A stretch of DNA of 64,000 nucleotides from Sciurus carolinensis (lineage: Eukaryota > Chordata > Mammalia > Rodentia > Sciuridae). Below are positions 24,481-36,370 of the stretch, one piece after another. The position numbers and the translations under genes are program-made. Below the pieces are notes generated by a model, which had not been told where the DNA came from, did no database searches, and was given only the letters and a program-made list of their open reading frames with translations. Numbering within the stretch: the first letter of the stretch is position 1; each line of letters begins with the position of its first letter. The stretch lies in the NCBI RefSeq assembly GCF_902686445.1, contig NC_062227.1, positions 22,002,777 to 22,066,776 of the forward strand. Reading direction: 5' to 3'.

Positions 24481-25585
24481 CAGAAGCACCGTGCATAGTG
24501 CAACCACCACATCTGCAGAACAAAGTGGGAATGAGGAGGGGAGATGATAGGCAAAGTTTCATTGAAATCCATTCGTGATACTTTCTCAGAAAAGCAGCTT
24601 CAATTTCAGCCCTTGTCACACTTCACGTTAGAAAACTGGAAGAGCAATAAATAAAGGGCTTGTTTAGAAAACGTGTTGAGAGAGTGCTCAGAAATTGGCG
24701 ACAGAGTAGGAACGAAGAAAAGAGAAAGTACCCCCAGTTTCATGAAATTTCAGTCGTGCATTTGCTCAGAAAATGCGATTGAGTTACTGCCTGAAAGTGC
24801 GTGCATAGTGAAAGCTGAATTCATGGAAATCGAAGCAGTTTGTTATAACAGAGGTACCGTGCATGGTGCAATGACTACATCTGCGGAGCAAAGTAGGAAC
24901 AAGGAGGGGAGATGATAGGCAAATTTCATTGAAATCCACTAGTGAAACTTTCTCATAAAAGCAACTTCATTTTCAGCCCTTTTCACTCTGCATGTTAGAC
25001 TACTGCAAGAGCAATACATAAGGGTTTGTTTAAAAAACATGGAGACAGAGTGCTCAGATGTTTGCAGTAGAGTGGGAATGAGGAAATGAGAAAGTACCCC
25101 GAGTTTCATGAAAAGTCAGTCATGCATTTGCTCAGAAAAGGCAATTGAGTTGCTACCTGAAAGTGCGTGCATAGGGAAAGCTCAATTAATGGAAATGGAA
25201 ACAGTTTGTTATAACAGAAGCACCGTGACTGGTGGAACCAACACATCTGGGGAGCAAAGTGGGAATGAGGAGGGGAGATGATAGGCAAAGTTTCATTGAA
25301 ATCCATTCGTGAAAAGTTCGCAGAAAAGCACCTTCAATATCAGCCCTTTTCACACTGCACGTTAGACTACTGCAAGATCAATACATAACGGGCTTGTTTA
25401 GAAAATGTGGAGAGAGAGTGCTCATATGTTGGCAGTAGAGTGGGAACAAGGAAAAGAGAAAGTACCCCGAGTTTCATGAAAATTCAATCGTGCATTTGCT
25501 CAGAAAAGGCAATTGAGTTTTCTGCCTGAAAATGCGTGCATAGGGAAAGCTCTATTCATGGAAATCTAAACAGTTTGTTATAACA

Positions 25586-26690
25586 GAGGCACCATGCATG
25601 GTGCAACCACCACATCTGTGGAGCAAAATGGGAATGAGGAGGGGAGATGATAGTCAACGTTTCATTGAAATCCATTCATGAAACATTCTCAGAAAAGGAG
25701 CTTCAATTTTAGCCCTTTTTTCACTGCACGATAGGAAAATGGAAGAGCAGTTCGTAAAGGGCTTGTTTAGAAAACATGGAGAGAGTGCGCATATGTTGGC
25801 AGCAGAGTGCGAATGAGGAAAAGAGAAAGTACCCCGAGTTTCATGAAAATTCAGTCGTGCATTTGCTCAGAAAACGCAATTAAGTTGCTGCCTGAAAGTG
25901 TGTGCATAGGGAAAGCTCAATTCATGGAAATCGAAACAGTTTGTTATAACAGAAGCACCACGCATGGTGGAAATACCACATCTGCGGAACAAAGTGGGAA
26001 TGAGGAGGGGAGATGATATGCAACGTTTCTTTGAAATCCGTTTGTGAAACTTTCTCGGAAAAGCAGTTTCAATTTCCGCCCTTTACACAGTAAACGTTAG
26101 AATACTGCAAGAGCAATAAACAAGAGGCTTGTTTAGAAAACGTGGAGAGAGAGTACTCATATGTTGTCAGCAGAGTGGGAATGAGGAAAAGAGAAAGTAC
26201 CCCGGGTTTCATGAAAATTCATTCGTTCATTTGTTCAAAAAAGCAATGGAGTTGCTGCTTGAACGTGTGTGTGTATAGGGAAAGCTCCATTCATGGAAAT
26301 CAAAATAGTTTGTTATAACAGAAGCACCGTGAATGGTGCAACCACCAAATCTGCGGAGCAAAGTGTGAATGAGGAAGGGAGATGATAGGCAAAGTTTCAT
26401 TGAAATCCATTCGTGAAAATTTCTCAGAAAAGCAGCATCAATTTCAGCCCTTGTCACACTGTACGTTAGAAAACTGCAGGAGCAATAACTAAAGGGCTTG
26501 TTTAGAAAACGTGGAGAGAGAGTGCTCAGATATTGGAAGCAGAGTGGGAAGGAGGAATAGAGAAAGTACCCAGATATTCATGAAAATTCAGTCGTGCATT
26601 CGCTCAGAAAACCAATTGAGTTGCTTCCTGAAAGTGCATGCATAGGGAAAGCTCAATTCATGGAAATCGAAACAGTTTGTTATAGCAGAA
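25586..26690 (-). repeat. Higher-order satellite duplication, copy 2
   Basis: Partner of 23,381-24,480. At its right edge it changes to sequence matching 25,227-25,590 (the GACTGGTGGAACCAACACATC mark at 25,227 recurs at 26,698). That second pair is offset by 1,471 bp, four units. The two offsets together point to unequal exchange. Confidence 0.82.
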
Positions 26691-27570
26691 GCACCTTGAC
26701 TGGTGGAACCAACACATCTGGGGAGCAAAGTGGGAATGAGGAGGGGAGATGATAGGCAAAGTTTCATTGAAATCCATTCGTGAAACGTTCACAGAAAAGC
26801 ACCTTCAATATCAGCCCTTTTCACACTGCACGTTAGAATACTGCAAGATCAATAGATAACGGGCTTGTTTAGAAAACGTGGAGAGAGAGTGCTCATATGT
26901 TGGCAGTAGAGTGGGAACAAGGTAAAGAGAAAGCACCCCGAGTTTCATGAAAATTCAATCGTGCATTTGCTCAGAAAAGGCAATTGAGTTTCTGCCTGAA
27001 AGTGCGTGCATAGGGAAAGATCTATTCATGGAAATCTAAACAGTTTGTTATAACAGAGGCATCGTGCATGGTGCAACCCCCACATCTGTGGAGCAAAGTG
27101 GGAATTAGGACGGGAGATATAGGCAAAGTTTCATGGAAATCCATTTGTGAAACTTTCTCGGAAAAGTAGCTTCAATTTCAGGCCTTTCCGACTGCACGTT
27201 AAACTACTTCAAGAGCAATATATAAGGGGCTTTTTTAGAAATTGTGGAGAGAGTGTGCTCAGATTTTGGCAGCAGAGTGGGAAGGAGAAAATGAGAAAGT
27301 ACCCAGAGTTTCATGAAAATTCATTCGTGCAAGTGGGTAGGAGGCGTGGAGATGATAGGAAAAGTTTCATTGAAATCTATTCGTGAGACTTACTCAGAAA
27401 AGCAACTTCATTTTCAGGGGTTTCATCCTGCACGTTAGAGTACTGCAACAGAAATACATAAGGGTCTTCTTTAGAATACGTTGAGAGAGAATGCTCAGAT
27501 GTTGGGAGCATAGTGGGAATGAGGAAAAGAGTAAACACCTCGAGTTTCATGAAGTCTCAGTCGTGCATTT

Positions 27571-27952
27571 GCTCAGAAAACACATTTCAGTTTTCCTAAC
27601 ACTGCGTGCATAGGGAAAGCTCAAACCATCAACATCGAAACTGATAGTTATAACAGAAGCACCGTGCATGGTGCAATCACCACATCTGAAGAGCAAAGTG
27701 GGATTGAGGAGGGGAGATGATAGGCAAAGTTTCATTGAAATCCATTCGTGAAACTTACTCAGAAGAGCAACATCAATTTCAGGGCTTTTCAACCTGCACG
27801 TTAGAGTACTGCAAGAGCAATACATAAGGGGCTTGTTTAGATTACGTGGAGAGAGAATGCTCAGATGTTGGGAGCAATGTGGGAATGAGGAAAAGAGTAA
27901 ATACCGCGGGTTTCATGAAGTTTCAGTCATGCATTTGCTCAGAAAACGCATT
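27571..27952 (-). repeat. Satellite: start of variant C, cut by an L1 scrap
   Basis: From about 27,580 the unit changes to variant C (TTTCAGTTTTCCTAACACTG, GTTAGTTATAACAG, TAAATACCGCGAG, CAGATGTTGGGAGC). The block stops mid-unit after AAAACGCATTTCA, where L1-derived sequence begins. Confidence 0.88.
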
Positions 27953-28614
27953 TCATAATATATGGTCTATTTTAGAGAAGGATCCATGTGCGGCTGTGAA
28001 GAAAATGTATTTGCTCTTGGTTGGATGGTATATTCTATAAATGTCTGTTAAGTCTAAATTATTGATTGTGTTATTGAGATCTATGGTTGCTTTCTTCAAT
28101 TTTTGATTGGAAGATCTGTCTAGTGGTGAAAGATGCATATTAAAATCACCTAGTATTATTGTGTTATGGTCTATTTGGTTTCTAAAATGGAGAAGGATTT
28201 GTTTTACATACATGGATGAGCCACTGTTTGGGGCATAGATGTTTATGATTGTTATATCTTGCTTATTTATGCTTCCCTTAAGCAGTATGAAATATCCTTC
28301 TTTATGCCTTCTGACTAACATTGGCTTGAAGTCCACATTATCTGAAATGAGTATGGATACTCCAGCTTTTTTGCTGAGTCCATGTGCATGGTATGTTTTT
28401 CCCCTTCCTTTCACCTTTAGTCTATGGGTATCTCTTTCTATGAGGTGAAAATTCTAATCAAAATTTTAGCAAATCGCGTACAAATACATATTAAAAAGAT
28501 AGTGCACCATGATGAAGTGGGTTTCATCCCAGGGATGCAAGGTTGGTTCAACATCAGAAAATCAATAAATGTAATTCACCATATAATATTAATTCTTCCT
28601 ATCCAAGAACATGG
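27953..28614. mobile_element. Scrambled L1 fragment inserted in the satellite (three pieces)
   Basis: Three pieces of L1 ORF2 in alternating orientation. 27,953 to ~28,444 is minus strand and encodes endonuclease-domain sequence (GDFNMHLSPLDRSS and ISDNVDFKP are readable). About 28,445-28,584 is plus strand and encodes the start of the reverse-transcriptase region ([19 protein letters not shown]). About 28,585-28,614 is minus strand and matches a later part of ORF2 (compare 62,517-62,545). There is no poly(A) tail and no visible target duplication. About 55 bp of the satellite unit is missing at the site. Simple twin priming would give only two pieces, so repair-type joining or template switching is more likely. 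Confidence 0.87.
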
Positions 28615-31600
28615 GTTAGTTATAACAGAAGCACCGTGCATGGTGGAACCACCACATCTGCGGAGTAAAGTGGGAATGAGGAGGGGAGATGATAGGCAAA
28701 GTTTCATTGAAATCCATTTGTGAAACTTACTCAGAAAAGCAACTTCAATTTCAGCGCTTTTCAAACTGCACGTTAGAGAACTGCTAAAGCAATACATAAG
28801 GGGCTTGTTTAGAAAACGTGGAGAGAGAATGCTCAGATGTTGGGCACAAAGTGGGAACGAGGAAAAGAGTAAATACCGCGAGTTTCATGAAGATTGAGTC
28901 GTGCATTTGCTCAGAAAACGCATTTCAGTTTTCCAAACTCAGGGTGCATAGGGAAAGCTCAATACATGGAAATCGAAACTGTTAGTTATAACTGAAGCAC
29001 CGTGCATGGTGCAAATACCACAACTGCGGTTCAAAGTGGGAATGAAGAGGGGAGATTGTAGACAAAGTTTTATTGAAATCCATTCGGGAAACTACTCAGA
29101 AAAGCAACTTCAATTTCAGGTCTTTTCAACCTGCACGTTAGAGTACTGCAAGAGCAATACATAAGGGGCTTCTATAGAAAACTTGCAGAGAGAATGCTCA
29201 GATGTTGGGATCCATGTGGGAACGAGGAAAAGAGGAAATACAGCGACTTTCATAAAGATTCAATCCTGCATTTCCTCAGAAAACGTATTTTAGTTTTCCT
29301 AACACTGCGTGAATAGGGAAAGCTAAATTCATGGAAATGGAAAGTTTGTTATAAGAGATGCACCGTGCATGGTGTAACAACCAGATCTGCGGAGCAAAGT
29401 GGGATTGAGGAGGGGAGATGATAGGCAAAGTGTCATTGAAATCCATTCGTGAGACTTACTCAGAAAAGCAACTTGAGTTTCAGGGCTTTTCAACCTGCAC
29501 CTTAGAGTACTGCAATAGCAATACATAAGGGGCTTGTTTAGAAAACGTGGAGAGAGAATGCTAAGATGTTGTGAGCAAAGTGGGAACAAGGAAAAGCGTA
29601 AATACTGCGAATTTCATGAAGATTCAGTCGTGCATTTCCTCAAAAAACCCATTTCAGTTTTCCTAAAACTGCGTTCATAGGGAAAGCTCAATTCATGGAA
29701 ATTGAAAGTTTCTTATAACAGAAGCAGCGTGCATGGTGCAATAACCACATCTGTGGAGCAAAGTGGGATTGAGGAGGGTAAATGATAGGAAAAGTTTCAT
29801 TGAAATAAATTCGTGAAACTTACTAGGAAAAGCAACTTCAATTTCAGGGCTTTTCAACCTGCACGTTAGAGTACTGCTAAAGCAATACATAAGGGGCTTA
29901 TTTAGAAAAGGTGCAGAGGGAATGCTTAGATGTTGAGTGCATAGTGGGAACGAGGAAAAGAGTAAATACCGCGAGTTTCATGAAGATTCAGTCGTGCCCA
30001 CAGAAAACCCATTTAAGTTTTTCTAACAATGTGTGCATAGGGAAAGTTCAATTTATGGAAATCGAAACTGTTAGTTATAACAGAAGCACTGTGTATTGTG
30101 CAACCAGTGCATCTGCGGAGCAAAGTGTGAATGAGGAGGGGAGATGATAGGCAAAGGGTTATTGAAATCCATTCGTGAGACTTACTCAGAAAAGCAACTT
30201 CAATTTCAAGGCTTTTCAACCTGCACGATAGAGTATTGGTAAAGCAATATATAAGGGGCTTGCTTAGAAAACGTGGAGAGAGAATGCTCAGATGTTGAGC
30301 ACAATGTGCAAACGAGGAAAAGAGTAAATACCGCGAGTTTCATGAAGATTCAGTCGTGCATTTCCTCAGAAAACTCATTTCAGTTTTCCTAACACTTGTG
30401 CATAGGGAAAGCTCAATTCATGGAAATCGAAACTGTTAGTTATAACAGAAGCACGGTGCATGATGCATCCACCACATCTGCGGAGCAATGTGGGAATGAG
30501 GAGGGGAGATGATAGGCAAAGTTTCATTGAAATCCATTCGTGAGACTTACTCAGAAAAGCAACATCAATTTCAGGGATTTTCAACCTGCATGTTAGAGTA
30601 CTTCAAGGGAAATACACAAGAGGATTGTTTAGAAAATGTGGAGAGAGAATGCTCACATGTTGGTAGCAAAGTGGGAAGGAAGAAAATAGTAATACCGCTA
30701 GTTTGATGAAGATTCAGTTGTGCATTTCCTTAGAAAACGCATTTTAGTATTCCTAACACTGAGTTCATAGGGAAAGTACAATTCATGGATATCGAAACTG
30801 TTAGTTATAATGGAAGCACCTGTGCATAGTTCAAATACCATATCTGAGGAGCAAAGTGGGAATGAGGAGGGGAGATGACAGGCAAAGTTTCATTGAAATC
30901 CATTTATGAGACTTACTGAGAAAAGCAAATTCAATTTCAGAGCTTTTCAACCTGCACGTTAGAGTACTACAAGAGCAATACATAAGGGGCTTATTTAGAA
31001 TACGTGGAGAGAGAATGCTCAGATGTTGGGAGGAAAGTGGGAATGAGGAAAAATTAAATACCACGAGTTTCATGAAGATTCAGTCGTGCATTTACTCAGA
31101 AAACGCATTTCAGTTTTCCGAACACTGTGTTCATAGGGAAAGCTCAAACCATGGAAATAGAAACTGTTAGTTATAACAGAAGCACCGTGCATTATGCAAC
31201 CACCACATCTGCGGAGCAAAGTGGGAATGAGGAGGGGATATGACAGGCAAAGTGTCATTGAAATCCATTCGTGGGACTTACTCAGAAAAGCAACTTCAAT
31301 TTCAGGGTTTTTCAACCTGCACGTTAGAGTACTGCACGAGCAATACATAAGGGGTTTGCTTAGAAAACGTGGAGAGAGAATGCTCAGTTGTTCGGTGCAA
31401 AGTGGAAACGATAAAAACAGTAAATACCGCGAGTTTCATAAAGATTCAGTCGTCCATTTCCTTAGAAAACGCATTTCAGTTTTCCTAACACTGAGTGAAT
31501 AGGGAAAGCTCAATTCATGGAAATGGAAAGTTTGTTATAAGAGATGCACCGTGCATGGTGCAACAACCACATCTGCGGAGCAAAGTGGAATTGAGGAGGG

Positions 31601-34600
31601 GAGATGATAGGCAAAGTGTCATTGAAATCCATTCGTGAGACTACTCAGAAAAGCAACTTCAATTTCAGGGCTTTTCCACCTGCACGTTAGAGTACTGCAA
31701 GAGCAATACATAAGGGGCTTGTTTAGAAAACGTGGAGAGTGAATGCTAAGATGTTGTGAGCAAAGTGGGAACAAGGAAAAGCGTAAATACTGCGAATTTC
31801 ATGAAGATTCAGTCGTGCATTTCCTCAGAAAACCCATTTCAGTGTTTCTAACACTGCGTGAATACGGAAAGCTCAATTCATGGAAATCGAAAGTTTGTTA
31901 TAACAGATGCACCGTGCATGGTGCAACAACCACATCTACGGAGCTAAGTGGGATTGAGGAGGGGAGATGATAGGCAAATTGTCATTGAAATTCATTCGTG
32001 AGAATTACTCAGAAAAGCAACTTAAACTTCAGGGCTTTTCAACCTGCATGTTAGAATACTACTAAAGCAATACATAAGGGGCGTGTTTAGAAAAAATGGA
32101 GAGAGAATCCTCAGATGTTGGGCGCAAAGTGGGAACGAGGAAAAGAGTAAATACCGCGAGTTTCATGAAGATTCAGTCGTGTATTTCCTCAGAAAACGCA
32201 TTCAGTTTTACTAACACTGAGTGCATAGGGAATGCTCAATTCTTGGAAATCGAAAGTGTTAGTTATAACAGAAGCACCGGCATGGTGCAACCACCACATC
32301 TGCGCAGCAAAGTGGGATTGAGGAGGGGAGATGATAGGAAAAGTGTCATTGAAATCCATTCGTGAAACTACTCAGAAAAGCAACTTCAATTTCAGGCCTT
32401 TTCAACCTGCACGTTAGAGTACTGCTAGAGCAATACATAAGGGGCTTGTTTAGAAAACGTGGAGAGAGAATGCTCAGATGTTGGGCGCAAAGTAGGAACG
32501 AGGAAAAGAGTAAATACCGGGTGTTTCATGAAGATTCAGTCGTGCATTTCCTCAGAAAACGCATTTCAGTCTCTTAACACTGCGTGCGTAGGGAAAGCTC
32601 AATCCATGGAAATCAAAACACTTTGTATAACAGAATCACCGTCCATGGTGCAACAACCACGTCTGCGGAGCAAATAGGGAATGAGGAGGGGAGTTGATAA
32701 GCAAAGTTTCATTGAAATCCATTCGTGAGACGTTCTCAGAAAGGCCACTTCAATTTCAGAGCTTCTCAACCTGCACGTTAGAGTACTAAAAGAGCAATAC
32801 ATAAGGGACTTGTTTAAAATACATGGAGAGAGAATGCTCCGATGTTGGGGGCAAAGTGGGAATGAGGAGAAGAGTGAATACCGCGAGTTTCATGAAGATT
32901 CAGTCGTACATTTCCTCAGAAAACGCATTTCAGTTTTCCTAACACTGCATGCATTGGGAAAGTTCAATTCATGGAAATCGAAACTGTTAGTTATAACAGA
33001 AGCACCGTGCATGGTGCAACCACCACATCTGCGGAGCAAAGTGGGAATGAGGAGGGGAGATGATAGGCAAAGATTCATTGAAATCCATTCGTGAAATCTT
33101 TTCAGAAAAGCAACTTCATTTTCAGGGCTTTTTAACATGCACATTAGAGTATTGCAAGAGCAATACATAAGGGGCTTGTTTAGAAAACGTGGAGAGAGAA
33201 TGCTCAGATGTTGGGCGCAATGTGGGAAAGAGGAAAAGAGTAAATACCGCGAGTTTCATGAACAATCAGTCGTGCATTTCCTCAGAAAATGCATTTCAGT
33301 TTTCCTAACACTGCGTCCATAGGGAAAGCTCAATTCTTGGAAATCGAAACTGTTAGTTATAACAGAAGGACCGTGCATGGTACAACCACCACATCTGCGG
33401 AGCAAAGTGGGAATGAGGAGGGTAGATGATAGGCAAAGTGTCATTTAAATCCATTCGTGAAACTACTCAGAAAGGCAACTTCAATTTCAGGCCTTTTCAA
33501 CCTGCACGTTAGAGTACTGCAAGAGGAAAACATAAGGGGCTTGTTTAGAAAACGTGGAGAGAGAATGCTTAGATGTTGGGAGCAAAGTGGGAACGAGGAA
33601 AGGAGTAAATACCGCGAATTTCATGAGTATTCATTCGTGCATTTCCTCAGAAAACGCATTTCAGTTTTCCTAACACTGCGTGCATAGGGAAAGCTCAATT
33701 CATGGAAATCGAAACTGTTAGTTATAACAGAAGCACAGTGCATGGTGGAACCAGCACATATGCGGAGCAAAGTGGGAATGAGCAGGAGAGATGATAGGCA
33801 AATTGTCATGGAAATCCATTCGTGACATTCAGAAAAGCAACTTCAATTTCAGGCCTTTTCAACCTGTATGGTACATACTGCAAGAGCAATACATCAGGAG
33901 ATTGTTTAGAAAATGTGGAGAGAGAATGCTCAGATATTTGGAGCAAACTGGGAAAGACGAAAAGAGTAAATACTGCGAGTTTCATGAAGATTCAGTCGTG
34001 CATTTCCTCAGAAAACGCATTTCACCTTTCCTAACACTGCATGCATAGGGAAAGCTCAATTCATGGAAATCGAAACAGTTTGTTATAACAGAAGCAACAT
34101 GCATCGTGCAAGCATCACATCTGCGGAGCACAGTGGGAATGAGAAGGGGAGATCATAAGCAAAGTTTCATTGAAATACATTCGTGAAACTACTCAGAGAA
34201 GCAACTTCAATTTCAGGTCTTTTCAAAGTGCACGTTAGAGAACTGCTAAAGCAATACATAAGGGGCTTGTTTAGAAAAGGTGGAGAGAGAATGCTCAGAT
34301 GTTGGGCGCAAAGTGGGAAGGAGGAACAGAGTAAGTACGGTGAGTTTCATGAAGATTCAGTCGTGCATTTGCTCAGAAAATGCATTTCAGTTTTCCGAAC
34401 ACTGCGTACATAGGGAAAGCTCAATCCATGTAAATCAAAACAGTTTGTTATAACAGAAGCACCGTGCATGGTGCAACCAGAACATCTGCGGAGCAAACTG
34501 GGAATGAGGAGGGGAGAGGATAGGCAAAGAGTCATTGAAATCCATTCGTGAAACTACTCAGAAAAGCAACTTCAATTTCAGGCCTTTTCAACCTGCACGT

Positions 34601-35815
34601 TAGAGTACTGCTAAAGCAATACATAAGGGGCTTGTATAGAAAACTTGGAGAGAGAATGCTCAGATGTTGGGAGTAAAGTGGGAACGAGGGAAAGAATAAA
34701 TACCGCGAGTATGATTCAGTCGTGCATTTGCTCAGAAAAGGCATTTCAGTTTTCCTAACACTGCGTGCACAGGGAAATCTCAATACATGGAAATCGAAAC
34801 GGTTAGTTATAACAGAAGAACCGTGCATGGTGCAACCACCTCATCTGCGGAGCAAAGTGGGAATGAGGAGGGTGATGATAGAGAAAGTGTCATTGAAATC
34901 CATTGGTGAAACATTTTCAGAAAAGCAACTTCAATTTCAGGGCTTTTCAACCTGCACGTTAGAGTACTGCAAGAGCAATACATAAGGGGATTGTTTAGAA
35001 AAAGTGGATAGAGAATGCTCAGCTCCTGGGAGCAAAGTGGGAACGAGGAAAAGAGAAATACCGCGATTCATGAAGATTCAGTCGTGCATTTCCTCAGAAT
35101 ACGCATTTCAGTTTTCCTAACATTGCGTGCATAGTGAAAGCTCAATTCATGGAAATTCAAACTGTTAGTTATAACAGAAGCGCCGAGCATGGTGCAACCA
35201 CAACGTCTGCGGAGCAAATTGGAAATCAGGAGGGGAGATGATAGGGAATGTGTCAAGGAAATCCATTCGTGAAACCTTCTCAGAAAAGCAACTTAAACTT
35301 CAGCCCTTTCAACCTGCACGTTAGAGTACTGCAAGGGCAATACATAAGGGGCTTGTTTAGAAAATGTGGAGAGAGAATGCTCAGATGTTGGGAGCAATGT
35401 GGGAACGAGGAAAAGAGTAAATCCCGCGAGTTTCATGAAGATTCAGGCGTGCATTTCCTCAGAAAACGCATTTCAGTTTTCCTAACACTGCGTGCATAGG
35501 GAAAGCTCAATTCATGGAAATCGAAAGTGTTAGTTATAAAAGAAGCACCATGCATAGTGCAACAAACACATCTGCGGAGCAAAGTGGAAATCAGGAGGGG
35601 AGATGATAGGCAAAGTGTCATTGAAATCCATTCGTGAAACTACTGAGAAAAGCAACTCAATTTCAGGCCTTTTCAACCTGCACGTTAGAGTACGGCAAGA
35701 TCAATACATAAGAGGCTTGTATAGAAAACGTGGAGAGAGAATGCTTAGATGTTGGGGGCAGAGTGAGAACGAGGAAAAGAGTAAATACCGTGAGTTTCAT
35801 GAAAATTCAGTCGTG
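28615..35815 (-). repeat. Satellite block S4: reverse orientation, variant C
   Basis: About 20 copies of variant C: TTTTCCTAACACTGCGTGC, GAAACTGTTAGTTATAACAG, TTTCAGG(G/C)CTTTTCAACCTG, GAGAATGCTCAGATGTTGGG, AGAGTAAATACCGCGAGTTTC. Spacing between successive GATGATAGG boxes varies from about 358 to 366 bp. The GTTAGTTATAAC that follows the L1 scrap resumes the unit ~55 bp further on than where it was cut. Confidence 0.91.
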
Positions 35816-36370
35816 CATTGCTCAGAAAACGCATTCAGTCCTGTCCTTAAACTGCGTGCATAAGGAAAGCTCAATGCATGGAAATCGAAACTGTTTGTTA
35901 TAACAGAGGCACCGTGCATGGTGGAACCACCACATCTGCGGAGCAAAGTGGGAATGAGGAGAGGAGATGATAGGCAAAGTTTCATTGAAATCCATTCGTG
36001 AAACTTTCTGAGAAAAGCACCTTCAATTTCAGCCCTTTTCAACCTGCAAGTTAGAGTCCTGCAACAGCAGTACAAAAGGGGCTTTTCCAGAAACCTGGAG
36101 GTAGAATGCTCAGATGTTGGGAGCAAAGTGGGAACAAGGAAAAGAGAAAGTTTCCCGAGTTTCATGAAAATTCAGTCGTGCATTTGCTCAGAAAACGCAT
36201 TTCAGTTCCTGTCTTAAACTGCGTGTATAAGGAAAGCTCAATGCATGGAAATCGAAACTGTTGTTATAACAGAGGCACCGTGCATGGTGCAACCACCACA
36301 AGTGAGGACAAAGTGGGAATGATGAGGGGAAATGGTAGTCAAAGTTTCATTGAAATCCATTCGTGAGACT
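35816..36370 (-). repeat. Satellite block S5: short island of variant D
   Basis: About 1.5 copies of a different variant: CAGTTCCTGTCTTAAACTGC, TATAAGGAAAGCTCAATG, CTGCAACAGCAGTAC, CCAGAAACCTGGAGGTAG, AGAGAAAGTTTCCCGAGTTTC. It is closer to the forward variant A than to C. Variant C lies on both sides. Confidence 0.82.

Larger units (their letters stand above)
15957..27570 (-). repeat. Satellite block S3: reverse orientation, mainly variant B
   Basis: About 32 copies in inverted orientation (GGGAATGAGGAGGGGAGATG now on the plus strand). Most are variant B: AAAACGTGGAGAGAGAGTGC, CTGCAAGAGCAATACATAA, GTTGCTGCCTGAAAGTGCG. Segments inside the block are near-duplicates at 4- and 6-unit distances. 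One copy near 27,320 has lost about 130 bp. The orientation is uniform throughout, so the switch at 15,956 is a single event within this window. Confidence 0.92.
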
